Shown one piece after another: positions 1 to 7,520 of a stretch of DNA of 28,072 nt. A program made the position numbers and the translations under genes. Each line of letters opens with the position of its first letter. The first letter of the stretch is position 1. The DNA comes from Prolixibacteraceae bacterium. Its GTDB lineage: Bacteria; Bacteroidota; Bacteroidia; Bacteroidales; Prolixibacteraceae. The notes under the pieces were generated by a model, which was not told the DNA's origin, did no database searches, and saw only the letters and a list, made by a program, of their open reading frames with translations. The stretch is from positions 1 through 28,072 of the forward strand of contig SKHV01000232.1 of NCBI GenBank assembly GCA_007116765.1, written 5' to 3'.

Positions 1-3
1 AAC

Positions 4-40
4 AAAAATAAGCTTGCAAAATTTGCAAGCTTATTTTTTT
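4..40. terminator. Bidirectional intrinsic terminator
   Basis: A near-perfect palindrome: AATAAGCTTGC at 7-17 pairs with GCAAGCTTATT at 25-35. A T-run follows on the plus strand (34-40) and an A-run precedes it (4-8), so it can end transcription in both directions. It lies just past the 3' end of the minus-strand lipoprotein gene and would also end any plus-strand gene entering from the left edge. Confidence 0.8.
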
Positions 41-61
41 AGCAGTTTCTATGAAATCAGG

Positions 62-517
62 CTAATAATTGTAAACATGAATACGATTATTCAATACTGA
101 TACATTGTATTCTTTTAAGGGCTTCGATGCGTCACCGCTTAATGGTATTCCTCCAAAAAGCGTATACTCCGAACCACAGCAGGTGCAGGTAGCATTCACG
201 CCGTTGTTTTCACTAATTACGGAACAATCTTTTGATATTTCGTATGTGCAGGCTGCATCGTATGCATAATAAATTGAAGAGGAAGGACTGACTACATCGT
301 ACTGAATACAAACCACTATTACTCCGGCATACCCAGCATACTCATAATAATCGGAGTTTCCGGTTATAGTCATGTCATTTCTCTTATCTAAATCAATTGT
401 AAAACTAACCTGCACGTAAGGAATATACTCATCGTCGTCTTTGCACGATGCGACCAGCAAAATTGCAGCCAAAAATAAAACAGAAAAAAATGATTTATTG
501 TAAGATATAAGCGTCAT
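62..517 (-). CDS. Rieske-like lipoprotein with altered metal ligands
   Basis: A 151-residue secreted lipoprotein. The N-terminus is a signal peptide with lipobox LVAS-C, lipidated Cys25, followed by an acidic KDDDE stretch. The rest resembles the Rieske-type beta fold found in many small Bacteroidetes lipoproteins, ending in a GGIPLSG...PLKEY...IHVYNY pattern. A true Rieske protein binds its 2Fe-2S cluster with CxH and CxxH. Here the matching places read Cys90-Thr-Tyr92 and Cys111-Thr-Cys113-Cys114, with another Cys98, so both His ligands are missing. An ordinary Rieske cluster is therefore unlikely; disulfides or another metal site are possible. It stands alone, divergent from the next gene, with a terminator behind it. 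The fold call is from pattern memory; the lipoprotein call is firm. Confidence 0.75.
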   Translation of the reverse strand: MTLISYNKSFFSVLFLAAILLVASCKDDDEYIPYVQVSFTIDLDKRNDMTITGNSDYYEYAGYAGVIVVCIQYDVVSPSSSIYYAYDAACTYEISKDCSVISENNGVNATCTCCGSEYTLFGGIPLSGDASKPLKEYNVSVLNNRIHVYNY

Positions 518-540
518 TTTTACTAATTTTAAACTTTAAT

Positions 541-548
541 CAAAAGTA
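541..548 (-). promoter_or_regulatory. -7 element (TACTTTTG) for the Rieske-like lipoprotein
   Basis: On the minus strand this reads TACTTTTG, matching the Bacteroidetes TAnnTTTG box, 23 bases before the start codon at 517. No clear TTTG -33 box is seen at the usual distance, so the call rests on one element. Confidence 0.4.
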
Positions 549-570
549 AGCAATTTTAAATTGAAAAATA

Positions 571-1065
571 ATGGAAGACTTTATTCCTCTGATAATATTA
601 ATCGCAATCTCTATAATTGGGATGCTTGGCAAGAAAAAGCAACGTAAACATGCTGAACGTCAATCTCCGGTTGAGTCGGTTCACGAAGAAGATGATTTAT
701 TCAGCTGGTTCGACAAACTCAATGACGACAGTCCTGATAATCAATCACAAATGCAAGTTGAAACTGCAGGCACATTAGAAAATATTCCTGAGCAAAAAGA
801 ACAGGAAAGTCAGGGTAATTACAACTCAAAAAGTGTGAAAGATAAAATCAACAGCCAATATGCAGCTTTTTCGGGTGCAATTAGCCAAGACGAGCATGAA
901 GATATTGTAGATAAAAAACAGCGAAGCATTATTGAAAAGCACGAATACGAACGCGAAAAGAAGAAGAGAAGACAAAAATTAGTTAGCCCGTTAATATCCA
1001 AACCTAAATTCAATTTAAAACAAGCTGTGATATATTCTGAAATCATTAATCGCAAGTATGACTAA
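571..1065 (+). CDS. Membrane-anchored charged protein, conserved hypothetical
   Basis: A 164-residue protein of unknown function. Residues 4-20 form one hydrophobic N-terminal helix (IPLIILIAISIIGMLG), followed at once by a positive KKKQRKH patch, so the remaining ~140 residues should be cytoplasmic. That region is highly charged and rich in Glu, Gln and Lys, probably largely disordered, with a basic stretch EREKKKRRQK near residue 130. The C-terminus (FNLKQAVIYSEIINRKYD) looks like the conserved end of small Bacteroidetes hypothetical proteins. It is divergent from the lipoprotein at 62-517 and upstream of greA on the same strand, but greA seems to have its own promoter. No enzymatic motif is seen. 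Confidence 0.75.
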   Translation: MEDFIPLIILIAISIIGMLGKKKQRKHAERQSPVESVHEEDDLFSWFDKLNDDSPDNQSQMQVETAGTLENIPEQKEQESQGNYNSKSVKDKINSQYAAFSGAISQDEHEDIVDKKQRSIIEKHEYEREKKKRRQKLVSPLISKPKFNLKQAVIYSEIINRKYD

Positions 1066-1135
1066 TAAAACGGTAAAAAACACACACTTATATTTTTTGC
1101 CTGTTCATTTCGGCACAGATAATTAAAAATTTGTT

Positions 1136-1143
1136 TACATTTG
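1136..1143 (+). promoter_or_regulatory. -7 element (TACATTTG) for greA
   Basis: TACATTTG matches the TAnnTTTG box and lies 75 bases before the GreA start at 1219. It overlaps the TTG at 1141 that would give a longer reading frame, which argues against that longer start. No clear -33 TTTG is seen 19 bases upstream. Confidence 0.45.
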
Positions 1144-1218
1144 CAATTGTATTGGGATTCTGGTCTAATAGTGACCGGGATTCTAATTTTTTTATACATA
1201 ACCCATATATATTTAGCT

Positions 1219-1692
1219 ATGTCTGGAATTAATTACATGACTGCAGAGGGTTTAAGCAAACTAAAAAAAGAGCTTGACCACCTGATGAAAATTGAACGCC
1301 CTGCTATTTCAAAACAAATTGGCGAGGCAATTGACAAAGGCGACATATCGGAAAATGCCGAATATGATGCCGCTAAAGATGCACAAGGCATGCTTGAGGC
1401 ACGTATAGCCAAAATACAGTCTCAAATAGCAGGAGCCCGCATTATCGATTCATCTAAGATTGATACTTCATCAGTACAGATAATGAACGTGGTTTTGATT
1501 AAAAATCTCAAAACCAACTCTACAATGAAATATACCATTGTACCGGAAACCGAAGCTGACTTTAAGGCCGGCAAATTGTCAGTTCAAACCCCTATTGCCA
1601 AAGGCTTATTAGGCAAGAAAGTTGGCGATGTGGCCGAGGTAAAAGTACCTGCCGGAATTATTCAGTTCGAAATATTGGAAATATCAATTTAG
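1219..1692 (+). CDS. greA: Transcription elongation factor GreA
   Basis: GreA rescues backtracked RNA polymerase by stimulating cleavage of the 3' end of the nascent RNA. The protein is 157 residues, close to the 158 of E. coli GreA. The N-terminal coiled coil (about residues 7-75) carries the conserved tip GDISENAEYDAAK with its acidic residues. The C-terminal FKBP-like half ends with PIAKGLLGKKVGD and a short beta strand. I chose the ATG at 1219. The frame is open from TTG at 1141, but those 26 residues are hydrophobic, absent from the family and overlap a promoter element. The HIT gene follows after 6 bases, so the two are probably co-transcribed. Confidence 0.95.
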   Translation: MSGINYMTAEGLSKLKKELDHLMKIERPAISKQIGEAIDKGDISENAEYDAAKDAQGMLEARIAKIQSQIAGARIIDSSKIDTSSVQIMNVVLIKNLKTNSTMKYTIVPETEADFKAGKLSVQTPIAKGLLGKKVGDVAEVKVPAGIIQFEILEISI

Positions 1693-1698
1693 TAAATT

Positions 1699-2091
1699 AT
1701 GGCTACTATTTTCACGAAAATTGTAAATGGTGAAATTCCGTCGTATAAAATTGCCGAAGACGAGAATTTTTATGCTTTTCTTGATATCAACCCTTTAGCT
1801 AAAGGGCATACACTTGTAATTCCAAAAAAAGAAGTCGATTACTTATTCGATTTAGAAGAAGATCTATACCTTGGTTTACAGGCTTTTGCCCGCAAAATAG
1901 CTCTCGGTTTAAAAATAGCAGTTCCATGTATAAAAGTGGGAGTAGCAGTGCTGGGCCTTGAAGTTCCGCATGCACACATTCATTTGATACCCATGCAAAG
2001 CGAGCAGGACATCAATTTTTCGAACCCTAAAAAGAAATTCAGCCCTGATGAAATGGAAAATCTCAGGCAGTTGATTATTCGTGAGCTGTAG
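1699..2091 (+). CDS. HIT family nucleotide-binding hydrolase
   Basis: A 130-residue histidine-triad protein, typical length for the HINT/Fhit-like branch. These enzymes hydrolyse or transfer nucleotide phosphoramidates or dinucleoside polyphosphates. The N-terminus TIFTKIVNGEIPSYKIAED is characteristic. The triad is VPHAHIHLIPM near residues 94-104, with His-x-His-x-His; the middle His is the usual nucleophile. The ALVIP-type strand is present as HTLVIPKKEV. The substrate cannot be told from sequence. It follows greA by 6 bases and is closed by a strong terminator at 2122-2153, so greA and this gene form a two-gene unit. Confidence 0.93.
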   Translation: MATIFTKIVNGEIPSYKIAEDENFYAFLDINPLAKGHTLVIPKKEVDYLFDLEEDLYLGLQAFARKIALGLKIAVPCIKVGVAVLGLEVPHAHIHLIPMQSEQDINFSNPKKKFSPDEMENLRQLIIREL

Positions 2092-2121
2092 AAAGTTTGC
2101 GGTATATGACCAATTTACACT

Positions 2122-2153
2122 AAGAGGTTGTCGGGTACGGCAACCTCTTTTTT
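2122..2153 (+). terminator. Intrinsic terminator of the greA-HIT unit
   Basis: AAGAGGTTG (2122-2130) pairs with CAACCTCTT (2141-2149) around a 10-base loop, with a T-run through 2153. A textbook Rho-independent terminator 30 bases after the HIT stop codon. Confidence 0.9.
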
Positions 2154-2244
2154 GCTTTAAAAATGTTAAACTAAGGGTTAATTTATGTTATCCACCTGCA
2201 ATAACAGCTTTAAATATTTTACTTTTACTCCCATTATTGCAAAC

Positions 2245-3009
2245 ATGAATAATAAACTTATCACATTAGTCACGCTAATACTGGCTATAGCCCTGCAAAG
2301 CTATGGTAATACACCCGACTTGTATTTGGTTTACGTGCGCGGAAAAGTAAGCAATATCGAAAACGGTGAACCTATACCCAATGCTCATGTCATAAATTCA
2401 CGCTCGAGAAGTGGAACAACTACTAATGCCGACGGGGTTTTCACTCTGCAAATGCTTACCGACGATACTCTTACTATACGAGTAGTAGGCTTTGTGGAGG
2501 AAGATTTCTTTATAAACGAATTTCCACCCAAGAACCTGTACGAAATATCAATGAAACCCGTTCGCTATTTGCTCGACGAAGTTGAAGTAAGCGACACATG
2601 GGGCGGTAAAAGCGGACTAGGCCTGCCTGAAGCAAAACCACTCAATGTACCGGTTGAACTCAGAGGAAGTGCTTTTCACGAAGACCCTCCTTGGTACGCA
2701 GCCATTTTAAGCCCAATTGCCTATTTGCAATACCACACAAGCAGCAGTGAAAAAGAAAAGCGCACGGCGCGCAACATAATACTAAACGAAGAGCAATGGA
2801 AGGTGTTTTCACGCTACCACAACCTCGAAACCATCGAAAAAATTACCGGATTGTGGGGCGATGCCGCCGACAAATTCATGCTTTATTGCAATATGCACAA
2901 CCAACTGCCATACAATGCCCCCCAAATGGAAATTGAATACCAAATAAGAGCGCTTTACGAGCAGTATAAAATAGAACAAGAAGAAAATCATAATTCACAA
3001 AACCGATAG
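2245..3009 (+). CDS. Secreted protein with carboxypeptidase-regulatory-like domain
   Basis: A 254-residue exported protein of unknown function. A signal peptide (MNNKLITLVTLILAIALQSYG) is followed by a CarboxypepD_reg-like beta sandwich at about residues 30-100: VRGKVSNIENGEPIPNAHV, then TNADGVFTLQ and DDTLTIRVVGF. The same module starts many SusC/TonB-dependent receptors, but here no plug or barrel follows. The C-terminal ~150 residues carry EVEVSDTWGG and a helical, charged tail with no domain I recognise. Bacteroidetes have many such stand-alone proteins. I chose the ATG at 2245, because the alternative at 2185 would put 20 polar and aromatic residues before the signal peptide. Its last 21 bases precede the decayed gene on the opposite strand. 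Confidence 0.8.
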   Translation: MNNKLITLVTLILAIALQSYGNTPDLYLVYVRGKVSNIENGEPIPNAHVINSRSRSGTTTNADGVFTLQMLTDDTLTIRVVGFVEEDFFINEFPPKNLYEISMKPVRYLLDEVEVSDTWGGKSGLGLPEAKPLNVPVELRGSAFHEDPPWYAAILSPIAYLQYHTSSSEKEKRTARNIILNEEQWKVFSRYHNLETIEKITGLWGDAADKFMLYCNMHNQLPYNAPQMEIEYQIRALYEQYKIEQEENHNSQNR

Positions 3010-3039
3010 CATTTGTGCGAAAAACATATTGTTTGTATT

Positions 3040-3530
3040 GCTGAATCGGGATTAAAAACAGATATTCCGGCATCGTTATGCCCCATCCAGATGTTTCCAT
3101 TTCTACCTTTTATAACTCCTTGAACCCTGTTATCTGCAATTCCGGAATTGGTTACGTCGTACACTTCCCATTTGTCTTTTTTATCAAAACTCATTAACCC
3201 CGCCCCATAAGTTGCCAGCCATAGCTTATTCCGTTTGAAATACTATATTGGAAGGTAAAGCACTGTTTTCAGTCGTGTAATTTACAAAATTAGATCCATC
3301 ATACTTGAACAATCCATGACCATTGGTCGATATCCATAAATTATTATGCTTATCAATGTTAATGTGGGAAATCGAAACTCCAGAAGTATTAAATGGGGAG
3401 TTTGTAGAATTAAAAACCATGCTTTCATTTCCATCGCGGTCGATTTTAATTCTGGAATTCAGTTGGTCAAAAGGCAGACCTGAATTTGACTGGTTATATA
3501 TTGTCCAGATTGAATATATTTTAAATTAAC
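3040..3530 (-). pseudogene. Remnant of a two-component-regulator propeller (Reg_prop) protein
   Basis: Reading from 3527 down, one frame gives WTIYNQSNSGLPFDQ, then SISHINIDKHNNLWISTNGHG, then LFKYDGSNFVNYTTENSALPSN, and stops at 3226. A second frame continues with KRNKLWLATYGAGLMSFD, DKWEVYDVTNSGIADNR and RNGNIWMGHNDAGISVFNP, fading near 3042. These are the W-x-x-Y...D-x-x-G-N-x-W-I/L-x-T blade repeats of ligand-binding propellers. The frames are offset by one base near 3235, one blade appears to have lost residues between the LPSN and KRNKLW parts, and neither a start, a signal peptide nor the downstream domain remains. This is a fragment of a sensor or T9SS-type propeller protein, decayed in place. 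Confidence 0.8.
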
Positions 3531-3599
3531 AAGAAAGTACAGCCTTTATAAGCATAAAGGTTTCTCAGCTATGTGGTTTAATCTATTTTGCTTCGCCGC

Positions 3600-3773
3600 A
3601 GGCAAAGTTGTTTGCGATTTAAAAGTTAGGTGTCAGCTTAAGAGAGCGTCTCTGAATTTGCTATTGTTTCTTAAGGAGGAAACCGCAATCTTTGTAAAAA
3701 AACACAGAAAACTCCTAAAAGTGAGATTGAAAGAGCTGAAAATATTAGGAAACAATATATTGAAAAAAAATAA
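3600..3773 (+). pseudogene. Broken HigB/Gp49-type toxin, C-terminal remnant
   Basis: In the frame ending at the TAA at 3771-3773 the peptide is CKKTQKTPKSEIERAENIRKQ followed by YIEKK. This is a close match to the signature tail of phage-derived Gp49/HigB-like (RelE superfamily) toxins. Upstream the match passes to another frame (LNLLLFLKEETAIFVKK), and the switch falls in a run of seven A at 3696-3702. One extra A would join the two frames as IFVKKTQKTPK. Further upstream the expected LYELR-like core is not recognisable and no start codon fits, so it is a pseudogene and not merely a one-base error. The intact antitoxin gene starts 7 bases downstream, the usual toxin-then-antitoxin order of HigBA systems. 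Confidence 0.7.
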
Positions 3774-3780
3774 AAAGATA

Positions 3781-4086
3781 ATGAAAAGAGATAAATTAAG
3801 GAGAGTTAGTCTCGACTATATGATTGATAAGCATATTGGCGAAATCGGTACTGAAAAAAGAGATGCCTTTGAAGAAGAATTGCGCTTGGATATTTTAGGT
3901 CAAAAGATTAAGGAGATTAGAGAAGAGAGACATTTAACACAAGCACAATTAGGAGAATTAGTGGGTGTAAAAAAAGCACAAATCTCAAAGATTGAGAACA
4001 ATCTAACAGATGCAAGATTTGAAACTATTTTGAAAGTATTTAGAGCATTAAATGCAAAGATAAATTTCAATGTAGAAATAGCTTAA
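3781..4086 (+). CDS. XRE-family antitoxin (HigA-like), orphaned
   Basis: A 101-residue DNA-binding protein. After about 40 charged residues comes a helix-turn-helix of the XRE/Cro type: LGQKIKEIREERHLTQAQLG, then VGVKKAQISKIENN and ARFETILKVFRALN, ending in INFNVEI. The length and the C-terminal strand match HigA-type antitoxins, which bind both their toxin and their own promoter. I chose the ATG at 3781. The open frame runs back to 3571, but that stretch is the wrong-frame reading of the toxin remnant. Since the toxin upstream is broken, this is an orphan antitoxin. It may repress its own expression or neutralise related toxins elsewhere, which is inference. Confidence 0.85.
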   Translation: MKRDKLRRVSLDYMIDKHIGEIGTEKRDAFEEELRLDILGQKIKEIREERHLTQAQLGELVGVKKAQISKIENNLTDARFETILKVFRALNAKINFNVEIA

Positions 4087-4111
4087 TAATATGATTATTT
4101 GCGGAAAGCAA

Positions 4112-4771
4112 TCAGTCGTCAATTTTTTCGCCGTAAGCCAAATCGCCTGCATCGCCAAGCCCCGGAACAATGTAAGCTTTATCGGTCAGTTTGGGATCAA
4201 TGGCTCCAAGCCACAAAGTACAAGTCTCATCGGGCAATTGCTTTTTCAAATATTCAACACCGGCCGTACTCGCAATTATTGCCACCAAATGAACATGTGC
4301 AGGCTTTCCTTTTTTTAGAAGTGCCTTATAGCCAATTTCGAACGAAGCTCCCGAGGCCAGCATGGGATCGGATAGTATGATTACTTTCTCGTCGAGCGAT
4401 GGCGACGAAAGGTATTCAAATTCAATCACGAATTCTTTCGCATTTACATATCTCCGGTGAGCCGATATAAAAGCATTCCCACTGCTGTCGAAATAATTCA
4501 ACATGCCTTGATGCAGGGGCAAACCGGCCCTTAGGATTGTTGCCAGTACCGGAAACGAAGCAGGCAGTTTCATTTTCGAAACACCAAGCGGAGTTTTCAC
4601 TTCACGTTCCTTATACCTCAAACACTTACTTATTTCATAAGCAAATATTTCGCCTATACGTTCAATATTTCTTCTAAATCGTAGTGGATCGCGCTGGATT
4701 TTTTCATCGCGTATTTCGGAAATGAACTGATTGAATATTGAATTTTTCTCGCCAAGATTTACTATTTGCAT
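4112..4771 (-). CDS. upp: Uracil phosphoribosyltransferase
   Basis: This enzyme converts uracil and PRPP to UMP in pyrimidine salvage. The protein has 219 residues. The PRPP loop is IILSDPMLASGAS (canonical DPMLATGGS), preceded by TILRAGLPLHQG, and the uracil-binding C-terminus is YIVPGLGDAGDLAYG. The AYG ending in place of the RxFGT of E. coli Upp is the form I associate with Bacteroidetes homologues. It sits 10 bases downstream of the methyltransferase gene and could be the last gene of that minus-strand run, although its function is unrelated. It is convergent with the antitoxin gene. Confidence 0.93.
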   Translation of the reverse strand: MQIVNLGEKNSIFNQFISEIRDEKIQRDPLRFRRNIERIGEIFAYEISKCLRYKEREVKTPLGVSKMKLPASFPVLATILRAGLPLHQGMLNYFDSSGNAFISAHRRYVNAKEFVIEFEYLSSPSLDEKVIILSDPMLASGASFEIGYKALLKKGKPAHVHLVAIIASTAGVEYLKKQLPDETCTLWLGAIDPKLTDKAYIVPGLGDAGDLAYGEKIDD

Positions 4772-4781
4772 TTTTTTGTAT

Positions 4782-5510
4782 TTATGGTTTCTTACACTTG
4801 TATATTGTATTTCTGTAGCTTTGCGCTAACTTGTAATAAGTTATAGCACCTTCGCCCAGTCTTTCGGCATAATTTATAGCTTCTACCTCAAAACCGGCTC
4901 GTGCTAAATGCTTACCAAAGTTTGCACCATACATGGTACGCATTCCTTTTTCATAGTATTTTCGGAGCCGATCGCGATCGTCATCAGTACTAATTTGTTC
5001 ATAGCTACGATCCATTTCAGGATTTACTATTGTTTGAATCAAAACCACACCTCCGGTGCGTAAAAGTCGTCTCAATTCGGCCAAAATAGTTTCATCTTCT
5101 TCAAAGTATTGTAATTCATGTGAAAATACAATTACATCGAAATAACCGCCCTGCAATTTATCCCCCCCATTATCAAGTTTCGGTAAATAATGTGCATCGG
5201 GTATTGAAACATCAATATCAAGTCTTTTTAACGTTTTTCTTATTTGAGAAGTAGGACTAAACCACAAAAACTTGTTTTTATTTTTTTTACCCAGAATTTC
5301 GTTTTTGATATAAAACCACAAAGCCCTGAGAGCATCGTCGCTCCCACACGAAGAGCACACGAAACTCTTGCTTTGGGATATCGTCGCGGGCAAGAAGCTT
5401 CTAAAACTTGATACACATACATTACAACGCACCTTATTCCCTTTGAACAGGAGTTGAAATATTCCCCGCTCCAAAAAGTATCGTTTATACAGGCTGCTGT
5501 TCATTGTCAT
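4782..5510 (-). CDS. Zinc-ribbon SAM-dependent methyltransferase
   Basis: A 242-residue class I methyltransferase with an N-terminal zinc ribbon: CNVC near residues 28-31 and CSSC near 53-56, followed by ALRALWFYIKNEI. In related proteins this reads CPxCGSLERHRLLWLYL. The methyltransferase part includes LWFSPTSQIRKTL (the motif I strand, but without the usual GxGxG), DVSIPDAHYLP, FDVIVFSHELQYFEED and LRRLLRTGGVVLIQT. This fits methylation of a small molecule or glycan linked to cell-surface synthesis, but the substrate is unknown. Its ATG shares one base with the TAA of the GNAT upstream (TAATG), so the two genes are translationally coupled. Confidence 0.8.
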   Translation of the reverse strand: MTMNSSLYKRYFLERGIFQLLFKGNKVRCNVCVSSFRSFLPATISQSKSFVCSSCGSDDALRALWFYIKNEILGKKNKNKFLWFSPTSQIRKTLKRLDIDVSIPDAHYLPKLDNGGDKLQGGYFDVIVFSHELQYFEEDETILAELRRLLRTGGVVLIQTIVNPEMDRSYEQISTDDDRDRLRKYYEKGMRTMYGANFGKHLARAGFEVEAINYAERLGEGAITYYKLAQSYRNTIYKCKKP

Positions 5511-6592
5511 TAAGTAAAAATATAATCGCCATCGGCATCAAACACGGTGGTATTCTTTTTCTTTTCCACATCGAACGAAGAATAGATATTCATTGTAAAA
5601 GCTTTGCTAAACAAGAAGGGATTTTTGATATCATGCATGCTTGCAGCCAATTCGGGATCCACAATTGTAAGCGTTTCTATTTTTTGTTGCGCACACCACT
5701 TCGCCAAAAATTGCATTGCCAAACCTTCGTGCCGGGGAATATGTATTGAATATAATAGCTTTACCTTTCCCTCACATTCCGAAATAAGCATAGAAGAAAC
5801 TTTAAATTGGCTTTTTTTTATGGTGATAAAGTAATACTGAAAACTCTTTTTGAAAGATGAAAAAGGATATTGGCTGTCTTCATCTTCTGTTTCTGTAATC
5901 CACGGGTAACGGAAAATCCAGTCATATACCTCTTTCGATCGACGAAACAAACTTGTGTTTTCATCAATATTCTCAAAAAAACCTTCGGGGCATTCAGTGT
6001 CAATGCTTATGTCGAAATGACTGAAATTACCTGTCACAAACGACTCGGCTTTCAAACTACCATAAAAGCTTAGCAGTTTGCCGCCCATTGCCGCGAACTT
6101 GCCAAGCAGTTTATTGTTCACTTTACTCGACAGCAATTCGGAATAATTACTTTTCAGGTAAAAGCGCTTTCCTGTTCGCTCATGCAGCACACTAAAATGT
6201 CCCGATTTCATATAAGCATTCAACGATTCGGGAGCATAGTTTGTAAACATGAGTTTTCCTTCCCAGTCGCTGAGTGCCACATCGAGCAACTTTAACGAAA
6301 GGCCTTTCCGACGGAACGAAGGGTGCACCCAATTGCCGCTACACCACCCGAAACGGACCGGCTCTTTGCTTGTATGAAGCACATCAGCCCAAATGCTGCG
6401 AAAAGCTACTATTTGCTTTTTGCTTTCGATGGTGTAAAGCGCCACATCGGAAGAAAGTGAATTAGGATTTGCCAAATACGATTTCATTCGGGCTTGCGAA
6501 AGAGGAACTACAGAGTGAATACCAGTAGTGAATCGCGAGCAATACGCCTCAAGTTCGTTCAATTTAACTTTTACTACCTTTAACTCATCCAT
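5510..6592 (-). CDS. GNAT family N-acyltransferase
   Basis: A 360-residue protein. The first ~150 residues are a GNAT fold: VALYTIESKKQIVAFRSIWA, then FGWCSGNWVHPSFRRKGLSL with the R-R-K-G-L acetyl-CoA pyrophosphate loop, and NYAPESLNAYMKSGHF. The C-terminal ~200 residues form a second domain, also roughly GNAT-like (YDWIFRYPW, AMQFLAKWCAQQKIETLTIVD), so it may be a tandem GNAT. Members in glycan clusters often acylate amino sugars. It lies 10 bases after a polysaccharide deacetylase and overlaps the methyltransferase by one base, so deacetylation followed by re-acylation of a sugar is a reasonable inference. The substrate is unknown. Confidence 0.78.
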   Translation of the reverse strand: MDELKVVKVKLNELEAYCSRFTTGIHSVVPLSQARMKSYLANPNSLSSDVALYTIESKKQIVAFRSIWADVLHTSKEPVRFGWCSGNWVHPSFRRKGLSLKLLDVALSDWEGKLMFTNYAPESLNAYMKSGHFSVLHERTGKRFYLKSNYSELLSSKVNNKLLGKFAAMGGKLLSFYGSLKAESFVTGNFSHFDISIDTECPEGFFENIDENTSLFRRSKEVYDWIFRYPWITETEDEDSQYPFSSFKKSFQYYFITIKKSQFKVSSMLISECEGKVKLLYSIHIPRHEGLAMQFLAKWCAQQKIETLTIVDPELAASMHDIKNPFLFSKAFTMNIYSSFDVEKKKNTTVFDADGDYIFT

Positions 6593-6602
6593 ATTTCATA
6601 GC

Positions 6603-7520
6603 TTATCGGGTTACACGGTTGGCTGAAAAAAGTTTTCGCAAGTGAAAGTACAAAAATTCAAAGTGAATTACTTTTTCTGCAGTCCATTTTTTTGAACGCT
6701 CAATAGGAATACGCTGAAAATGAAAAGGTGTTTCATCGAACTTCAACCCTGCGGTACCAAAGGTTACATCGAGCTCGCCCGATTGTTTAATTTTTTCGAA
6801 GAGGGAATGTTTTAAGCCATCGTCGGTAAACGGGAACGAAAATGCGCGGATTTTCTGATCGAAATTAGCATTTACCCACTTCATACTATCTACTATTTGA
6901 GTGAGCTGCTCGTCTTCATTGAGCAGCCACATTTCGGGATGATTCATACTGTGCCCGCCAATGGTAAAACCCTGACGATACAAATCGCTGATTTCATCAA
7001 AATCCATGTATGGTTCAAACACTGAAAAGTCGATATTGTGATTTGCGGCAAGCTCGTCGAGCCGGGCAGCTTCATGAATAAAGAAACGCTTGCCTCCGGG
7101 CTTCAACACACCCTCCGATTCGAGAATGGCTCGCTTAAACCGGTGAAAAGTACTCTTGTTCGCTACAAAATCGGGGCTCACAAAGAACGTGGCCGGTATT
7201 CCTTTTCGCTTCAATACAGGAGCAATAAGAGTACTGCATTCTTTAAGCCCGTCGTCGAAAGTCAAATGCATTTTCGTGTTATCGGGCGCGTGTATGATTT
7301 CGTCTAAACCAACCGGTGTAAAATGCTTGAGAAGAAAGTCAAGTTCGCGTACAAATTCCTCTTCAGTGTGTACAGCGTAACTATTAATGTATTGTGGGGG
7401 TGAACTTCTAATCAGATGATAAAAAGGTAAAACCGGTGGATATTTTCGTCCTGCTTTAAGAAAAGACAGAGGGAGAAGTGACGCAACAGATGCAACAATA
7501 TTCTTTATAGCATCATTCAT
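6603..7520 (-). CDS. Polysaccharide deacetylase family protein (NodB fold)
   Basis: A 305-residue carbohydrate esterase 4-type protein, which removes N-acetyl groups from sugar polymers using a bound metal. Motif 1 is MHLTFDDG with Asp89 and Asp90; motif 2 is GGHSMNHP with His190 and His194, so the Asp-His-His metal triad is complete. A later SFPFTDDG resembles the motif that follows in this family. The N-terminus (about residues 5-20) is moderately hydrophobic, without a clear signal peptide, so cytoplasmic or membrane-associated action is likely. Its ATG overlaps the stop of the FemAB-like gene by four bases (ATGA), indicating translational coupling. Confidence 0.88.
   Translation of the reverse strand: MNDAIKNIVASVASLLPLSFLKAGRKYPPVLPFYHLIRSSPPQYINSYAVHTEEEFVRELDFLLKHFTPVGLDEIIHAPDNTKMHLTFDDGLKECSTLIAPVLKRKGIPATFFVSPDFVANKSTFHRFKRAILESEGVLKPGGKRFFIHEAARLDELAANHNIDFSVFEPYMDFDEISDLYRQGFTIGGHSMNHPEMWLLNEDEQLTQIVDSMKWVNANFDQKIRAFSFPFTDDGLKHSLFEKIKQSGELDVTFGTAGLKFDETPFHFQRIPIERSKKWTAEKVIHFEFLYFHLRKLFSANRVTR

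Noticed and set aside
1141..1218. A hydrophobic 26-residue N-terminal extension on GreA from TTG at 1141.
   Set aside because: GreA is cytosolic and normally starts at the internal Met; a TAnnTTTG promoter element overlaps the TTG.
3543..3560. A small palindrome CCTTTAT/ATAAAGG as a terminator or mobile-element end.
   Set aside because: Only seven AT-rich pairs, no T-run, no matching inverted copy and no target duplication seen; not enough to support a call.
3571..3780. A 70-residue N-terminal extension of the XRE protein (reading from 3571).
   Set aside because: The extension is a wrong-frame translation of the toxin remnant. The toxin tail KKTQKTPK is clear in another frame, and the antitoxin family starts near 3781.
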